This document shows positions 44,587 through 52,683 of a DNA stretch of 64,000 nucleotides, one piece after another. The notes beneath the pieces were generated by a model. It did no database searches. It was not told the DNA's origin and was given only the letters and a program-made list of their open reading frames with translations. The stretch spans positions 62,001-126,000 of the forward strand of contig NZ_FMCS01000013.1 of assembly GCF_900091435.1 (NCBI RefSeq), written 5' to 3'. Source of the stretch: Micromonospora chaiyaphumensis. Lineage in GTDB: Bacteria > Actinomycetota > Actinomycetes > Mycobacteriales > Micromonosporaceae. The position numbers and the translations under genes are program-made. The first letter of the stretch is position 1; the number at the start of each line of letters is the position of its first letter.

Positions 44587-46170
44587 TCAGCAGACCGCCG
44601 GCTTCACCCAGGAACACTCCAGGCCCTCGGGCACCCGCGGCGACTCCGGCGCCGCCGGCACCGACAGGCGCGCCGTGGCCGTCGCCTTCTCGCTGTACGA
44701 GGCCAGCGCGATCGCGATCTGGTCCTCCAGTCCCTTGACCGACGAGGTCAGGTAGTTGTTGAGCACGACGGAGAAGGCCAGCACGTGCCCGTCGGCGTCG
44801 GTGGCGTAGCCGGAGAGGCTGGACGCCCCGGTCAGGCTTCCGGTCTTGGCGTGCACGTTGTTGGCCGCGGCGGTGCCGCCCATCCGGCTGCGCAGCGTGC
44901 CACCGACGAACCGCTCCGGGTTGCCGGCCACCGGCAGGGCCGCGTACCAGGTGTCGAACCAGGGTTCGGCGCGGACCGCCGCGAGCAGCGCGGCGAACTG
45001 GGCGGGCGGGATCATGTTGCGCCGGGAGAGCCCGGAACCGTCGCGCTGGCGCAGCGTGCCGGTGTCCATGCCGGAGTCGCCGACGTACTCGCTGATCGCC
45101 GACAGCCCGGCGGCCCAGGTGCCGGAGCCGGACAGCACCCGGCCCAGCTCCTTGGTGAGCACCTCGGCGTGGCCGTTGTTGGAGAGCTTGAGGAACGGCA
45201 CCATGAGCTCGGCCAGCGGCATCGAGTCGTGCCGGGCGACCGGCTTGGCGTCCTCGGGGGTGGCCTGGCCGAGCACGGTCCGGCCGAGGACCCGCACCCC
45301 GTGCCGGCGCAGGGCCGACCGGAAGACGTCGGCGGCGTACCCGGTCGGTTCCCAGACCGTCATCCAGTCGCTCTCCTCGGCCTGGCCGACCGCGATCTGG
45401 CCGGTGACCACGATGGTGTTGCCGCCGTGCTCGCGCTCGAAGGAGATCGTCGTCTCGCCGGTGGCGACCGTCTCGGCCCGGTTGTCGATCCGCAGCCAGC
45501 CGTTGGCCGGCGTCATGGTGACCTTCGGCCGCGCGCCGGCCTGTGCGCCCGGCGCCGCGTGCACGATGACCGTGCCGGCGTCGTAGTCGGTGTTCGGGGC
45601 GACGGTCAGCGCGGAGACCTGCGCCGCGTAGTAGTAGGACTCGTCGTCCCAGGTCCAGTCCGGGCCGAGCCGGGTGCGGTCGTAGCGGGTGTCGTCGGCG
45701 ACCAGGTTGCCGGTCACCACCCGTACGCCCGCGGCGGCCACGTCGGCGGCCAGCCGGTCGTAGTCCTCGGCCAGCATGGTCGGGTCGCCTCCGCCGCGCA
45801 GGTAGAGGTTGCCGGAGAGCAGCCCGGCCCGGCGTACGCCGTCGCCGGTCACATCCGTGGTGAAGCGGTGCCCGGGCCCGAGCAGTTCCATGGCCGCCGT
45901 CGAGGTGAGCAGCTTGGTGTTCGAGGCGGGGATCAGTCGCCGGTCCCCGTTGCGGTCGTAGAGGGTCTGCCCCGTGGTGGTGTCGACGACGACCACGCCC
46001 GCCTGCGCCCCGGCCAGCCGGGAGTCGGCGAGGATCGCGTCGATGGTCGCGTGCAGCCGGGTCTGCGCGGGGGTGGGCGCTTCGGCCGTGGCCGTGGGTG
46101 CGCCGGCGGTGGCCGCGGTGGCGACCAGCGCCAGCACCGCGAGCGCCCGGGGGAAGAGACGACGATGCAT
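44587..46170 (-). CDS. dacB: D-Ala-D-Ala carboxypeptidase/endopeptidase, PBP4 type (S13)
   Basis: 527 aa. Signal peptide (about residues 1-30), then the three penicillin-binding motifs: ASNTKLL (S83, K86), KLSNNGHAE (SxN), and HAKTGSL (KTG). The large insertion between the first two motifs is typical of S13 enzymes. It cleaves terminal D-Ala or crosslinks in the periplasm-like space. There is no Shine-Dalgarno; CAGCAT 6 bases before the ATG implies a leaderless transcript. A stronger ribosome site upstream opens a different frame and is rejected. Confidence 0.93.
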   Translation of the reverse strand: MHRRLFPRALAVLALVATAATAGAPTATAEAPTPAQTRLHATIDAILADSRLAGAQAGVVVVDTTTGQTLYDRNGDRRLIPASNTKLLTSTAAMELLGPGHRFTTDVTGDGVRRAGLLSGNLYLRGGGDPTMLAEDYDRLAADVAAAGVRVVTGNLVADDTRYDRTRLGPDWTWDDESYYYAAQVSALTVAPNTDYDAGTVIVHAAPGAQAGARPKVTMTPANGWLRIDNRAETVATGETTISFEREHGGNTIVVTGQIAVGQAEESDWMTVWEPTGYAADVFRSALRRHGVRVLGRTVLGQATPEDAKPVARHDSMPLAELMVPFLKLSNNGHAEVLTKELGRVLSGSGTWAAGLSAISEYVGDSGMDTGTLRQRDGSGLSRRNMIPPAQFAALLAAVRAEPWFDTWYAALPVAGNPERFVGGTLRSRMGGTAAANNVHAKTGSLTGASSLSGYATDADGHVLAFSVVLNNYLTSSVKGLEDQIAIALASYSEKATATARLSVPAAPESPRVPEGLECSWVKPAVC

Positions 46171-46476
46171 GTGTCGATGCTGCCATGAAGCTTTCCTCCG
46201 GAGAAGACTCCACAGCGAAAGTTATTGACAGAACCCGGTGGATTACCCGCTCGGCGGCGGAACAAACATTCCCGTCGCCGCCCCCGCCGGTCCGGTGTCG
46301 ACTGACCCGGCTCTATTTGACGGATGCCCGGGCAGGGGGCACCGTAGGCCGTGAGGGGCGTTCGACCTGCCCTGGTTTGCACGGCGAAGCCTGATTCGCC
46401 TTCCCGGGGTCCCGACCGGCCGCGTGGGCCGCATCGACCCGCCCGCGATTCCCGAACCAGCCAGAGGAGTTCCGCC
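46171..46476. promoter_or_regulatory. 306-base divergent region between dacB and the HesB-like gene
   Basis: No gene is supported. It should hold both promoters: on the minus strand CAGCAT is next to the dacB start; on the plus strand TTGACG (around 46317) may be a -35 element for the HesB-like gene. No palindrome stands out. Confidence 0.4.
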
Positions 46477-46758
46477 ATGCTGACCATGACCGACAACGCC
46501 GTCCTGGTGATCCGCGATCTCGCCAACCAGCAGGACGTCGCCGAGGCGGGTGGCCTGCGCATCGCCGCCGACACCGACGCCGGCTCGCTCTCGATCGAGC
46601 TGGTCGAGCAGCCGACCCAGGGCGACCAGGTGATCGACGACCAGGGTGCCCGCATCTTCCTCGACGCCGACGCCGCCGAGCTGCTCAACGACACCTCGGT
46701 GGACGCCACCGTCGACGACGAGGGCATCGTGCAGTTCGGGTTCACCGAGAAGGAGTGA
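46477..46758 (+). CDS. HesB/IscA-like protein lacking all cysteines
   Basis: 93 aa. The overall layout (LRIAADTDAGSLSIELVEQP, DQGARIFLDADAAELLNDTSVD, then QFGFTEKE) resembles A-type Fe-S carriers and the related 'adhesin' family, but the protein has no cysteine at all, so it cannot be a normal cluster carrier. AGAGGAG lies 7 bases before the ATG. Confidence 0.8.
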   Translation: MLTMTDNAVLVIRDLANQQDVAEAGGLRIAADTDAGSLSIELVEQPTQGDQVIDDQGARIFLDADAAELLNDTSVDATVDDEGIVQFGFTEKE

Positions 46759-46759
46759 C

Positions 46760-47863
46760 TCACCCGGCGCGGCGGGTCTCACCACCGCGCTGCGGCCGGC
46801 CGGCGCGCCCCCGCTCGGGGACGTCCTGGTCGGCCCGCCACGGCCCGCCGCGCTGCTCCCGCTCCGGCCGGAGCAGCGTGGCCAGCACGTGTGCCAGGTG
46901 GTGCGACGTGCTCCAGGCGATCCAGTTCGCCGGCGAGCCGGCGCCCGCGCCGCGCCGTGCCCGGCGGACGATCTCGTGGTCGCCCCAGGAGAAGCTGGCG
47001 CCCGCGGCCGGCCAGTGCGGGGCCGCGACGAGCGTGCGGCACAGGTCGGCGAAGCGGTCGTCGCCGCGGCCGCCCCGGCGTGACCACCGGTAGACCCACC
47101 ACCCCCCGCTCGTGGTGTAGCGCAGGGTCGGCAGCCGGTCGCCGGGCCCGTCCGTTCCGGGCACCGGGCAGCTCACGCCGTAGTCGCCGTAGCCGACGCC
47201 GAGGTCGGCCAGGCGCTGCCCGAGCTGCCAGTCGAAACGGTCCAGGCGCGCCGGCTCGTCCGTGGGAAGCCGGCTCAGCGTCGGCGGCATCCCGCCGGCC
47301 GCCACCGTCACCGAGCGCCAGGCGTGCCGCCGGGCCCACTCGGCCAGCCGCCGGACCCTGGGCTCGGCCAGCCGCACGTCGGCCGGGCAGCACACGTCTC
47401 CCGCGTCGATGAGCAGGTCGCACTGCTCCGGTACCAGCCGGGCGAGCCGCCAGATCCGTTCCACGGCCGCGGTGGTCGCATCCGGGCCGGCCCGGTCCTG
47501 CGCGGTCCGCAGGCGGACAACCGCCCGCCGCCCGTACTCCCGGGCGGCCGCGCCGTGCGCCACCAACCGCCGGTCGCCCTCCGCGAGCCCGATCACCGGC
47601 ACCAGCGGTACGCCCCAGCGGACCAGTTCGCTCGCCGCCGACTCGGGCAGCACCGACACGTCGACGGCGGGGAGGAGACCGGCCGGCAGCCGGCCGATCA
47701 GGTCCACAGTGCACGGATCCACCGCGTGGACGTCGATGACCGGGGCGAGCAGCGGAGCGGTGGCCTCGTCGAGATGGGCCAGCGCCTCCAGCTCACCTCG
47801 GCGACCGGCCAGTACAGGGCGGTAGACCGGTTCCGCCGCCCGACCCCCGTGGGCGGGCACCAT
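46760..47863 (-). CDS. Beta family protein
   Basis: 367 aa cytosolic protein of the T4 beta-type family: YRPVLAGRRGELEALAHL at the front, then PLLAPVIDVH, VDLIGRLPAGLLPAVDVSVL and, late, ARLDRFDWQLG. The biochemical function is not established; related proteins come from phages and bacterial accessory regions. A TACATT box 5 bases before the ATG and absence of a ribosome site suggest a leaderless mRNA. It ends 1 base from the convergent HesB-like gene. Confidence 0.78.
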   Translation of the reverse strand: MVPAHGGRAAEPVYRPVLAGRRGELEALAHLDEATAPLLAPVIDVHAVDPCTVDLIGRLPAGLLPAVDVSVLPESAASELVRWGVPLVPVIGLAEGDRRLVAHGAAAREYGRRAVVRLRTAQDRAGPDATTAAVERIWRLARLVPEQCDLLIDAGDVCCPADVRLAEPRVRRLAEWARRHAWRSVTVAAGGMPPTLSRLPTDEPARLDRFDWQLGQRLADLGVGYGDYGVSCPVPGTDGPGDRLPTLRYTTSGGWWVYRWSRRGGRGDDRFADLCRTLVAAPHWPAAGASFSWGDHEIVRRARRGAGAGSPANWIAWSTSHHLAHVLATLLRPEREQRGGPWRADQDVPERGRAGRPQRGGETRRAG

Positions 47864-47954
47864 ACTTCAATGTAGCGACCCGATCGCGTTCCGCCACAGG
47901 CTTTCCGGACCTCGTCAGCCGTCCATCCGTCCTGGTGACAGCCGGGCGCACGGT

Positions 47955-47984
47955 CGGGTCCGGGCGGCATCCCGCCCGGACCCG
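47955..47984 (-). terminator. Hairpin terminator of the PepSY operon
   Basis: A perfect 13-bp stem (CGGGTCCGGGCGG and complement) with loop CATC, 11 bases past the PepSY gene stop. Confidence 0.75.
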
Positions 47985-47995
47985 TGCACCGGCAC

Positions 47996-48562
47996 TCAGT
48001 CGTCGTCGCCGGACCGGTCCCCGCCGTGGTCGTCGTACCGGTCGTCGCCGCCGTGGTCGTCGTACCGGTCGTGGGTGCGGCCCCCGTCGTCCGTGCGGCG
48101 GGCGCCGTCCTCCGCCCGCCACTCGACCTCGAGCACGGCGCCGTCGCCCCGGTCGACCTTGACCTCGTACGTGGCGCCGGCGCGGGCCACCTTGACGCTC
48201 CACACCGGACGCTCGTGCTCGGTCTCCGCCTCGATCTCCACGATCCGGCCGCCGCCGAGGCGGGCCAGCGCGACCCGGCCGGCCCGCTGCGCGTCCACGG
48301 TGCCACTCTCCGGCGCACCGCGGCTGGGCGTCGTGCCGGCGGTCGGGGAGTCGTCCGCTGCGGGGCTGTCGTCGACCGTCCCGGGGTTGTCGTCGGCGGT
48401 TCCGGGATCGTCGTCGGCCGGGCCGGTGACGTCGGTCGTGACCGCGACCGGCGCGCTGGCCGGTCCCGGCCCGTCCGCCGCCGTCGCGCCGATCGCCGCG
48501 CCGGCGACCGCGAGCGCCGCGGCCCCGCCGATCGCCGCCAGGACCAGGGAAGTTCGTCGCAT
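47996..48562 (-). CDS. Exported PepSY-domain protein
   Basis: 188 aa. An N-terminal signal or anchor helix (about residues 5-30), an acidic D/P/T-rich spacer (about 45-85), a PepSY fold (about 93-155, RVALARLGGGRIVEIEAE...VWSVKV) and a C-terminal acidic tail with two copies of DRYDDHGGD, which may bind divalent metal. It is the last gene of a kinase/regulator operon, suggesting it senses or buffers the signal, possibly metal or protease activity. Start chosen by GGAGAGG 8 bases upstream. Confidence 0.82.
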   Translation of the reverse strand: MRRTSLVLAAIGGAAALAVAGAAIGATAADGPGPASAPVAVTTDVTGPADDDPGTADDNPGTVDDSPAADDSPTAGTTPSRGAPESGTVDAQRAGRVALARLGGGRIVEIEAETEHERPVWSVKVARAGATYEVKVDRGDGAVLEVEWRAEDGARRTDDGGRTHDRYDDHGGDDRYDDHGGDRSGDDD

Positions 48563-48619
48563 CGTCTCCACCTCTCCTCGTTGTGGATCGAGGATCGGTC
48601 CGCGGCGGCTAGCGGCGCG

Positions 48620-49906
48620 CTACCCGAGGTCTAAGGCCCGGTTAAGGCCGAGCCGGAGCGTCACCACCGCACCGCCGCCGGGTCCACGGCCCAGCTCCAG
48701 CCGGCCGCCGCCGGCCCGGGCGGCCCGGTCGGCGATGTCCAGGCCCAGCCCGGTCGATCCGGCCCCGCTGGCCCCCCGCCGGACCGACCCGGCCGGCAGG
48801 CCCGGGCCGGCGTCCGCCACGGTCAGCGCCACCTGCCCGGCGTCCGGCGCGAGCCGGACCGTGAAGGGAGTGCCGTCCGGTGTGTGCGCGAAGACGTTGC
48901 CCAGCAGCGCGTCCACGGCGGCGGCCAGCTCGTCGCCGGTCACGCGCACCGGCAACGGTCCGGGCGCGAGGTCGAGCGTCACCCTCCGCCCGGTGTCCTC
49001 GGCGAGCACCGACCAGAACGCCACCCGGTCGGCGACCACCGCCGCGGCGTCGCAACCGCCGCCCTCGGCCGCCGTACTGCGCCAGCGCGCCTGCCGGATC
49101 ACGCCGGTCACCGCCCGTTCCAGTCCGTCCACGGCGGTGGTCAGCCGCGCCGCGTCGTCCGGGTCGCGCAGCGACTCGGCCTCCAGCCGCAGCGCGGTCA
49201 GCGGCGTGCGCAGCCGGTGCGACAGGTCGGCCACCTGCTCGCGCTCCTCGCGCAGCAGCACCTGGATCCGCTCGGCCAGGTGGTTGAGCGCGCCCGCGAC
49301 CTCCCGCAGCTCGGGCGGCCCGGCCGGCACGACCCGGGCGTCCAGCTCGGCGTTGGCGAGCCGGTGGGAGACCGCGCCGAGGTCCGCGATGGGCCGGACC
49401 AGGGTGCCGGCCAGCCGGTCGGCGACGGCCAGCCCGACCAGCACGAGGAGCAGGCCGAGCAGCGTCAGCACGAGCCAGGCCCGCGTCACCCCGGCGGTCA
49501 GCTCCGCCCGGGGGACGACGGTGCGGATCACCGCCGTTCCCTCCGGCCGGCCCTGCACCGCGATGACCACCTCCCGGCCGGCGGCGGACTCGACGGTCAG
49601 GCTCTGCCCGCGCGCGGCGAGGTCCACGGCCGGGGTACGCGCCACCCGCGCGCCCAGCACGCTGCCGTCCGGCAGGAACACGGTCACCTCGCGGCGCGAG
49701 CCGGCGGCGAGCTGGTCGACGGTCAGCCGGACCGTGTCCGGATCGGCCGTGCCGACCAGCGGCACCAGGCTCTGGGCGTCGGCGGCGGCCCGGACGGTCG
49801 CCCGGTCCGCGGCGACGGTGCGCACCAGCACGGCCAGCGGCACCAGGAACGCGACCATCACGAGCACCCCGACGGCGGCGACCAGCAACGCCAGCCGGCC
49901 CCTCAC
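48620..49906 (-). CDS. HAMP-containing sensor histidine kinase
   Basis: 428 aa. TM1 (about residues 7-30), extracellular domain (about 31-140), TM2 (about 143-165), HAMP (about 166-215), HisKA LSHRLRTPLTAL (H230) and HATPase (GNVFAHTPDG, DAGPGLP, GLGLDIADRAAR). Standard OmpR-type kinase. The GTG start overlaps the regulator gene stop (GTGA). The signal is likely at the cell envelope. Confidence 0.93.
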   Translation of the reverse strand: MRGRLALLVAAVGVLVMVAFLVPLAVLVRTVAADRATVRAAADAQSLVPLVGTADPDTVRLTVDQLAAGSRREVTVFLPDGSVLGARVARTPAVDLAARGQSLTVESAAGREVVIAVQGRPEGTAVIRTVVPRAELTAGVTRAWLVLTLLGLLLVLVGLAVADRLAGTLVRPIADLGAVSHRLANAELDARVVPAGPPELREVAGALNHLAERIQVLLREEREQVADLSHRLRTPLTALRLEAESLRDPDDAARLTTAVDGLERAVTGVIRQARWRSTAAEGGGCDAAAVVADRVAFWSVLAEDTGRRVTLDLAPGPLPVRVTGDELAAAVDALLGNVFAHTPDGTPFTVRLAPDAGQVALTVADAGPGLPAGSVRRGASGAGSTGLGLDIADRAARAGGGRLELGRGPGGGAVVTLRLGLNRALDLG

Positions 49907-50595
49907 GGGTTGCTCCCCGGCACGTCCAGCCGCACCCCGACACCCCGGACGGTGTGCAGGTAACGCGGCTCCTGGGCGCTCTCGCCGAGCTTGCGGCGCA
50001 GCCAGGACAGGTGCACGTCGACGGTCTTGTCCGCCCCGCCGTACGGGATCCGCCAGACCTCGGTGAGCAGCTCGCGTTTGGTGACCACCTGTCCGGGCCG
50101 GCCGGCGAGGTGGTGCAGCAGGTCGAACTCGCGGGGAGTCAGCTCGACCGGTGCACCGTCCAGCGTGACCTGCCGGGACCGCGGGTCGATCCGCAGCCCA
50201 CCGACCACGAGCACCGGATCCGTCGCGGGATCGGCGGCCGAGCGGCGCAGCACCGCCCGCGCCCGGGCGTCGAGCTGGGCCGCCGTGAACGGCTTCACCA
50301 GGTAGTCGTCGGCGCCGGCGTCGAGCATCCGGACGATCTCGCCCTCGTCGTCACGGGCGGTCGCCACGATGACCGGCACCGTGCTGACCGCGCGCAGCAT
50401 CCTCAGCAGCTCGCCGCCGTCCAGATCGGGCAGCCCCAGGTCGAGGACGACGAGATCGGGCCGGTCGTCCAGCGCGTCGCGCAGCCCGTCCAGGGCGGTC
50501 GAGGCCGCGGCGACCGCGTGCCCGCGCTCCCGCAGGGCCCGGAGCAGCGGGGTACGGATGGTCAGGTCGTCCTCGATGAGCAGCAGCCGGGCCAC
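49903..50595 (-). CDS. OmpR/PhoB-type response regulator
   Basis: 230 aa. Receiver with IEDD (about 7-10), phosphoacceptor D52 in VVLDLGLP and K in VKPFTA; C-terminal winged helix (LTPREFDLLHHLAG, TVDVHLSWLRRKLGE, VRGVGVRLD). Leaderless: TAGCCT (50603-50608 on the minus strand) is 7 bases from the GTG. An upstream in-frame start is possible but lacks signals. Confidence 0.94.
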   Translation of the reverse strand: MARLLLIEDDLTIRTPLLRALRERGHAVAAASTALDGLRDALDDRPDLVVLDLGLPDLDGGELLRMLRAVSTVPVIVATARDDEGEIVRMLDAGADDYLVKPFTAAQLDARARAVLRRSAADPATDPVLVVGGLRIDPRSRQVTLDGAPVELTPREFDLLHHLAGRPGQVVTKRELLTEVWRIPYGGADKTVDVHLSWLRRKLGESAQEPRYLHTVRGVGVRLDVPGSNP

Positions 50596-50602
50596 GGTTG
50601 GC

Positions 50603-50608
50603 AGGCTA
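50603..50608 (-). promoter_or_regulatory. -10 box of leaderless promoter (TAGCCT)
   Basis: On the minus strand TAGCCT ends 7 bases before the GTG of the OmpR-type regulator. No ribosome binding site is present. Confidence 0.5.
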
Positions 50609-50698
50609 GTCCCTCCCACCGCCCGGACCCGCCCTCGTTAACCCGGCCTTAGCGTTCCCCGGAGCTCGGCACAACCCGGGATCGGGGAGACTCGGGGC

Positions 50699-51172
50699 AT
50701 GGGCCGTCGTCCGCTGCTCGCCGCCGCCGGGTGGCTGGCCACCACCGCCGCCGCCACCCTCGTGGGGCTGGCCGCGATCCAACTGGTCGGCTCGGGCATC
50801 ACCGGCACCCCCGGGGGCGTACGCGACCCGGGGGAGGTGGCCCGCGCACTCGCCTCGCCCACGCCGGCGGCCACCTCGCCGGGCGCGAGCCCCACGGCGG
50901 GCGCGACCCCGCCGGCCACCACGGCGAGCCTGCCGCCGGCAGCGAGCGGAGCCGAACGCACCTTCCGGACGGCCGGCGGGACGGCCATCGTCGAGTGCGG
51001 GCCGGACGGGGTGCGCCTGGTCTCCTGGTCCCCGGCGCCGGGCTACCGGGTGAAGGAGTACGACCGGGGGCCGGACGAGCACGTCGAGATCCGCTTCGTC
51101 GGGGCCGAGGGGGAGCACGAGCTGCGCGTGCGGTGCCGTGGCTCGGAGCCGGTCGCCACCCCGCACGACTGA
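50699..51172 (+). CDS. Single-span or exported protein with P/A/T-rich linker
   Basis: 157 aa. A hydrophobic N-terminus (about residues 5-30, signal or anchor), a P/A/T/S-rich spacer (about 50-82), and a small beta domain (about 85-150) holding a Cys pair (VECGPDG, RVRCRGS). It is divergent from the OmpR-type two-component operon, so could be part of its regulon. Function unknown. GAGACT 6 bases before the ATG suggests a leaderless mRNA. Confidence 0.72.
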   Translation: MGRRPLLAAAGWLATTAAATLVGLAAIQLVGSGITGTPGGVRDPGEVARALASPTPAATSPGASPTAGATPPATTASLPPAASGAERTFRTAGGTAIVECGPDGVRLVSWSPAPGYRVKEYDRGPDEHVEIRFVGAEGEHELRVRCRGSEPVATPHD

Positions 51173-51278
51173 CGTCTTTCCCCAACGCGGTCTTCGTCGA
51201 TACGCCGCGAGCGGCCACGCCGACCGCCCGTTCCACCGGGCCGTTCTCGCCCGACCCCACGACGCTCGCCTCCTGTGG

Positions 51279-51284
51279 CAGCAT
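51279..51284 (+). promoter_or_regulatory. -10 box of leaderless promoter (CAGCAT)
   Basis: CAGCAT ends 6 bases before the GTG at 51291. Confidence 0.35.
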
Positions 51285-51290
51285 CGCGCG

Positions 51291-51872
51291 GTGCGTCCCC
51301 ACCGCCTGTTCGTCGCGGCCGCGATCCTGCTGGCCCTCGCCCATCTGGTCGGGCGCTGGTACGCCCAGCCGCTGCTCCCGGCCGCGCAGGCCCTCGCCTG
51401 GTGCGCCCTGGCCGGAGCCGCCCTGACGGCGCCCGACCTGCCCCCGCGCGCCCGGTACGGGCTGGCCGTGGCCGGCCTCGCCGTCGCCGTGGCGGCCCGG
51501 CCCGGGCAGAACGACCGGAAGTTCCTCTGGGTCGGGGAGCCGCCGATCGAGCCGGCGTGGACGGGGGACCGGTTGCTGTGGGCCGTGGTCGGGGTCGGGC
51601 TCGCGCTGGCCGTGGCCGCCCTGCCGGGGCGGGCGCCGGACCGGCGCCGCACGGCGGCCGCCGTGGTGCTGGGCGGGCTGGCCGTGCTGCTCGCCGTGAC
51701 CCGTGACTCCGTCACCCTCCTGCCCCCGTACGTGCTGCCGCCCGAGGCGGCCGTCGTGCTGCCGCCGTACCTCGTGCTGGGATTCCTCGCCGCGGCGCTG
51801 GTGCTCGCCGGCTGCCGGTGGGCGGATGGGGTGCGCAGACGAGCGCACGGCGCCGCCCGACCTGGGTCGTAA
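51291..51872 (+). CDS. Multi-span membrane protein, function unknown
   Basis: 193 aa with about five hydrophobic segments (roughly residues 5-22, 31-48, 54-72, 96-113, 122-140 and 155-175). A short soluble loop (NDRKFLWVGEPPIEPAW) lies between the third and fourth. No family recognised. GTG start chosen for the -10 box next to it. Confidence 0.65.
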   Translation: MRPHRLFVAAAILLALAHLVGRWYAQPLLPAAQALAWCALAGAALTAPDLPPRARYGLAVAGLAVAVAARPGQNDRKFLWVGEPPIEPAWTGDRLLWAVVGVGLALAVAALPGRAPDRRRTAAAVVLGGLAVLLAVTRDSVTLLPPYVLPPEAAVVLPPYLVLGFLAAALVLAGCRWADGVRRRAHGAARPGS

Positions 51873-52074
51873 CGTCGCCGCGCTCTGGCCGTCTCCCACC
51901 ACCGCAGCCGTACGGCGGTACGAAAGCGGGGACCTGGCTCGACCGGCCCAGCGTGCACCGGTCTTGTGAGCAGCAGATGCCCGTCCAGAGGGGATCCAAA
52001 CCCGGCGCGGGTGGGGAATTCCACCATTTGCGAGTCCCGGCGTGAGCGGCGCGGGGACCGGGTATGAGCGGGCC

Positions 52075-52467
52075 ATGGAGCATTTCACGATCGCGACCGT
52101 CGCCGAGAAGAGTCCCGACTTCCGCCGCGTGCTCTGGACCGGGCAGCACACCCAGCTGGTGATCATGACGATCCCGCCGGGCGGGGAGATCGGCGAGGAG
52201 GTCCACGAGGGCATCGACCAGATCCTGACCTTCGTCAGCGGGACCGGTGAGGCGCGGGTGGCCGGCGAGAAGAAGGAGGTCGTGGCGGGCGACCTGGTGG
52301 TCGTGCCGGCCGGCACGAAGCACAACTTCGTCAACACGGGCCCCAACCCGCTCGTGCTGTACACCGTGTACGGCCCGCCGGAGCACGCCGACGGGGCGGT
52401 GCACCGCACCAAGGAGGAGGCCGACGCGGCCGAGGAGGCCGGCGAGGACGAGCCGCCCACCTCCTGA
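52075..52467 (+). CDS. Cupin-domain protein
   Basis: 130 aa single cupin barrel. Motif 1 is GGEIGEEVHEGIDQILTFVSG (divergent, with E and H as metal ligands) and motif 2 is VVVPAGTKHNFVNTG with the conserved GTxHxxxN. Such proteins bind a divalent metal and may be isomerases, dioxygenases or sensors. The acidic tail is E/A/D-rich. ATG start; an upstream in-frame GTG is possible. Confidence 0.85.
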   Translation: MEHFTIATVAEKSPDFRRVLWTGQHTQLVIMTIPPGGEIGEEVHEGIDQILTFVSGTGEARVAGEKKEVVAGDLVVVPAGTKHNFVNTGPNPLVLYTVYGPPEHADGAVHRTKEEADAAEEAGEDEPPTS

Positions 52468-52495
52468 CCTGCAACATTCCTGCACATCCCAAGCA

Positions 52496-52525
52496 TTGAC
52501 GCTGATCTCTGCACGGGCCTAGCCT
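52496..52525 (+). promoter_or_regulatory. Sigma-70-type promoter upstream of pectate lyase
   Basis: TTGACG (52496-52501), an 18-base spacer, then TAGCCT (52520-52525). Together with the palindrome just downstream this forms a plausible regulated promoter for the gene at 52684. Confidence 0.6.
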
Positions 52526-52535
52526 GGGTGGCACG

Positions 52536-52549
52536 GGAAAGCCCTTTCC
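52536..52549. promoter_or_regulatory. Candidate operator GGAAAG-CC-CTTTCC
   Basis: A perfect 6-bp inverted repeat about 11 bases downstream of the -10 box, where a repressor would block initiation of the pectate lyase gene. Confidence 0.5.
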
Positions 52550-52683
52550 TGGGCTCCACTTCCCCGCCACCCCGCTACCGGAGACCGGGCCTCCGGCGGG
52601 GCGCACCGACCGTCGCGACCGTGGCCAGGCGTCCGCCCTCCGGCCGTGGCGGTCCACCACCACGTGCCTCAAGGAGGACAACC

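Noticed and set aside
46186-46213. Alternative start for dacB with a strong GGAGGA ribosome site
   Set aside because: That ATG opens a different frame lacking the signal peptide and S13 motifs; dacB instead fits a leaderless start.
50606-52027. Long minus-strand frame (473 codons) opposite membrane-protein genes
   Set aside because: Composition is R/T/A-rich without domains; the plus-strand genes have signals and hydrophobic structure.
51960-52045. Possible tRNA or small RNA in the gap before the cupin gene
   Set aside because: No 7-bp acceptor stem, no T-loop consensus and no cloverleaf could be drawn.
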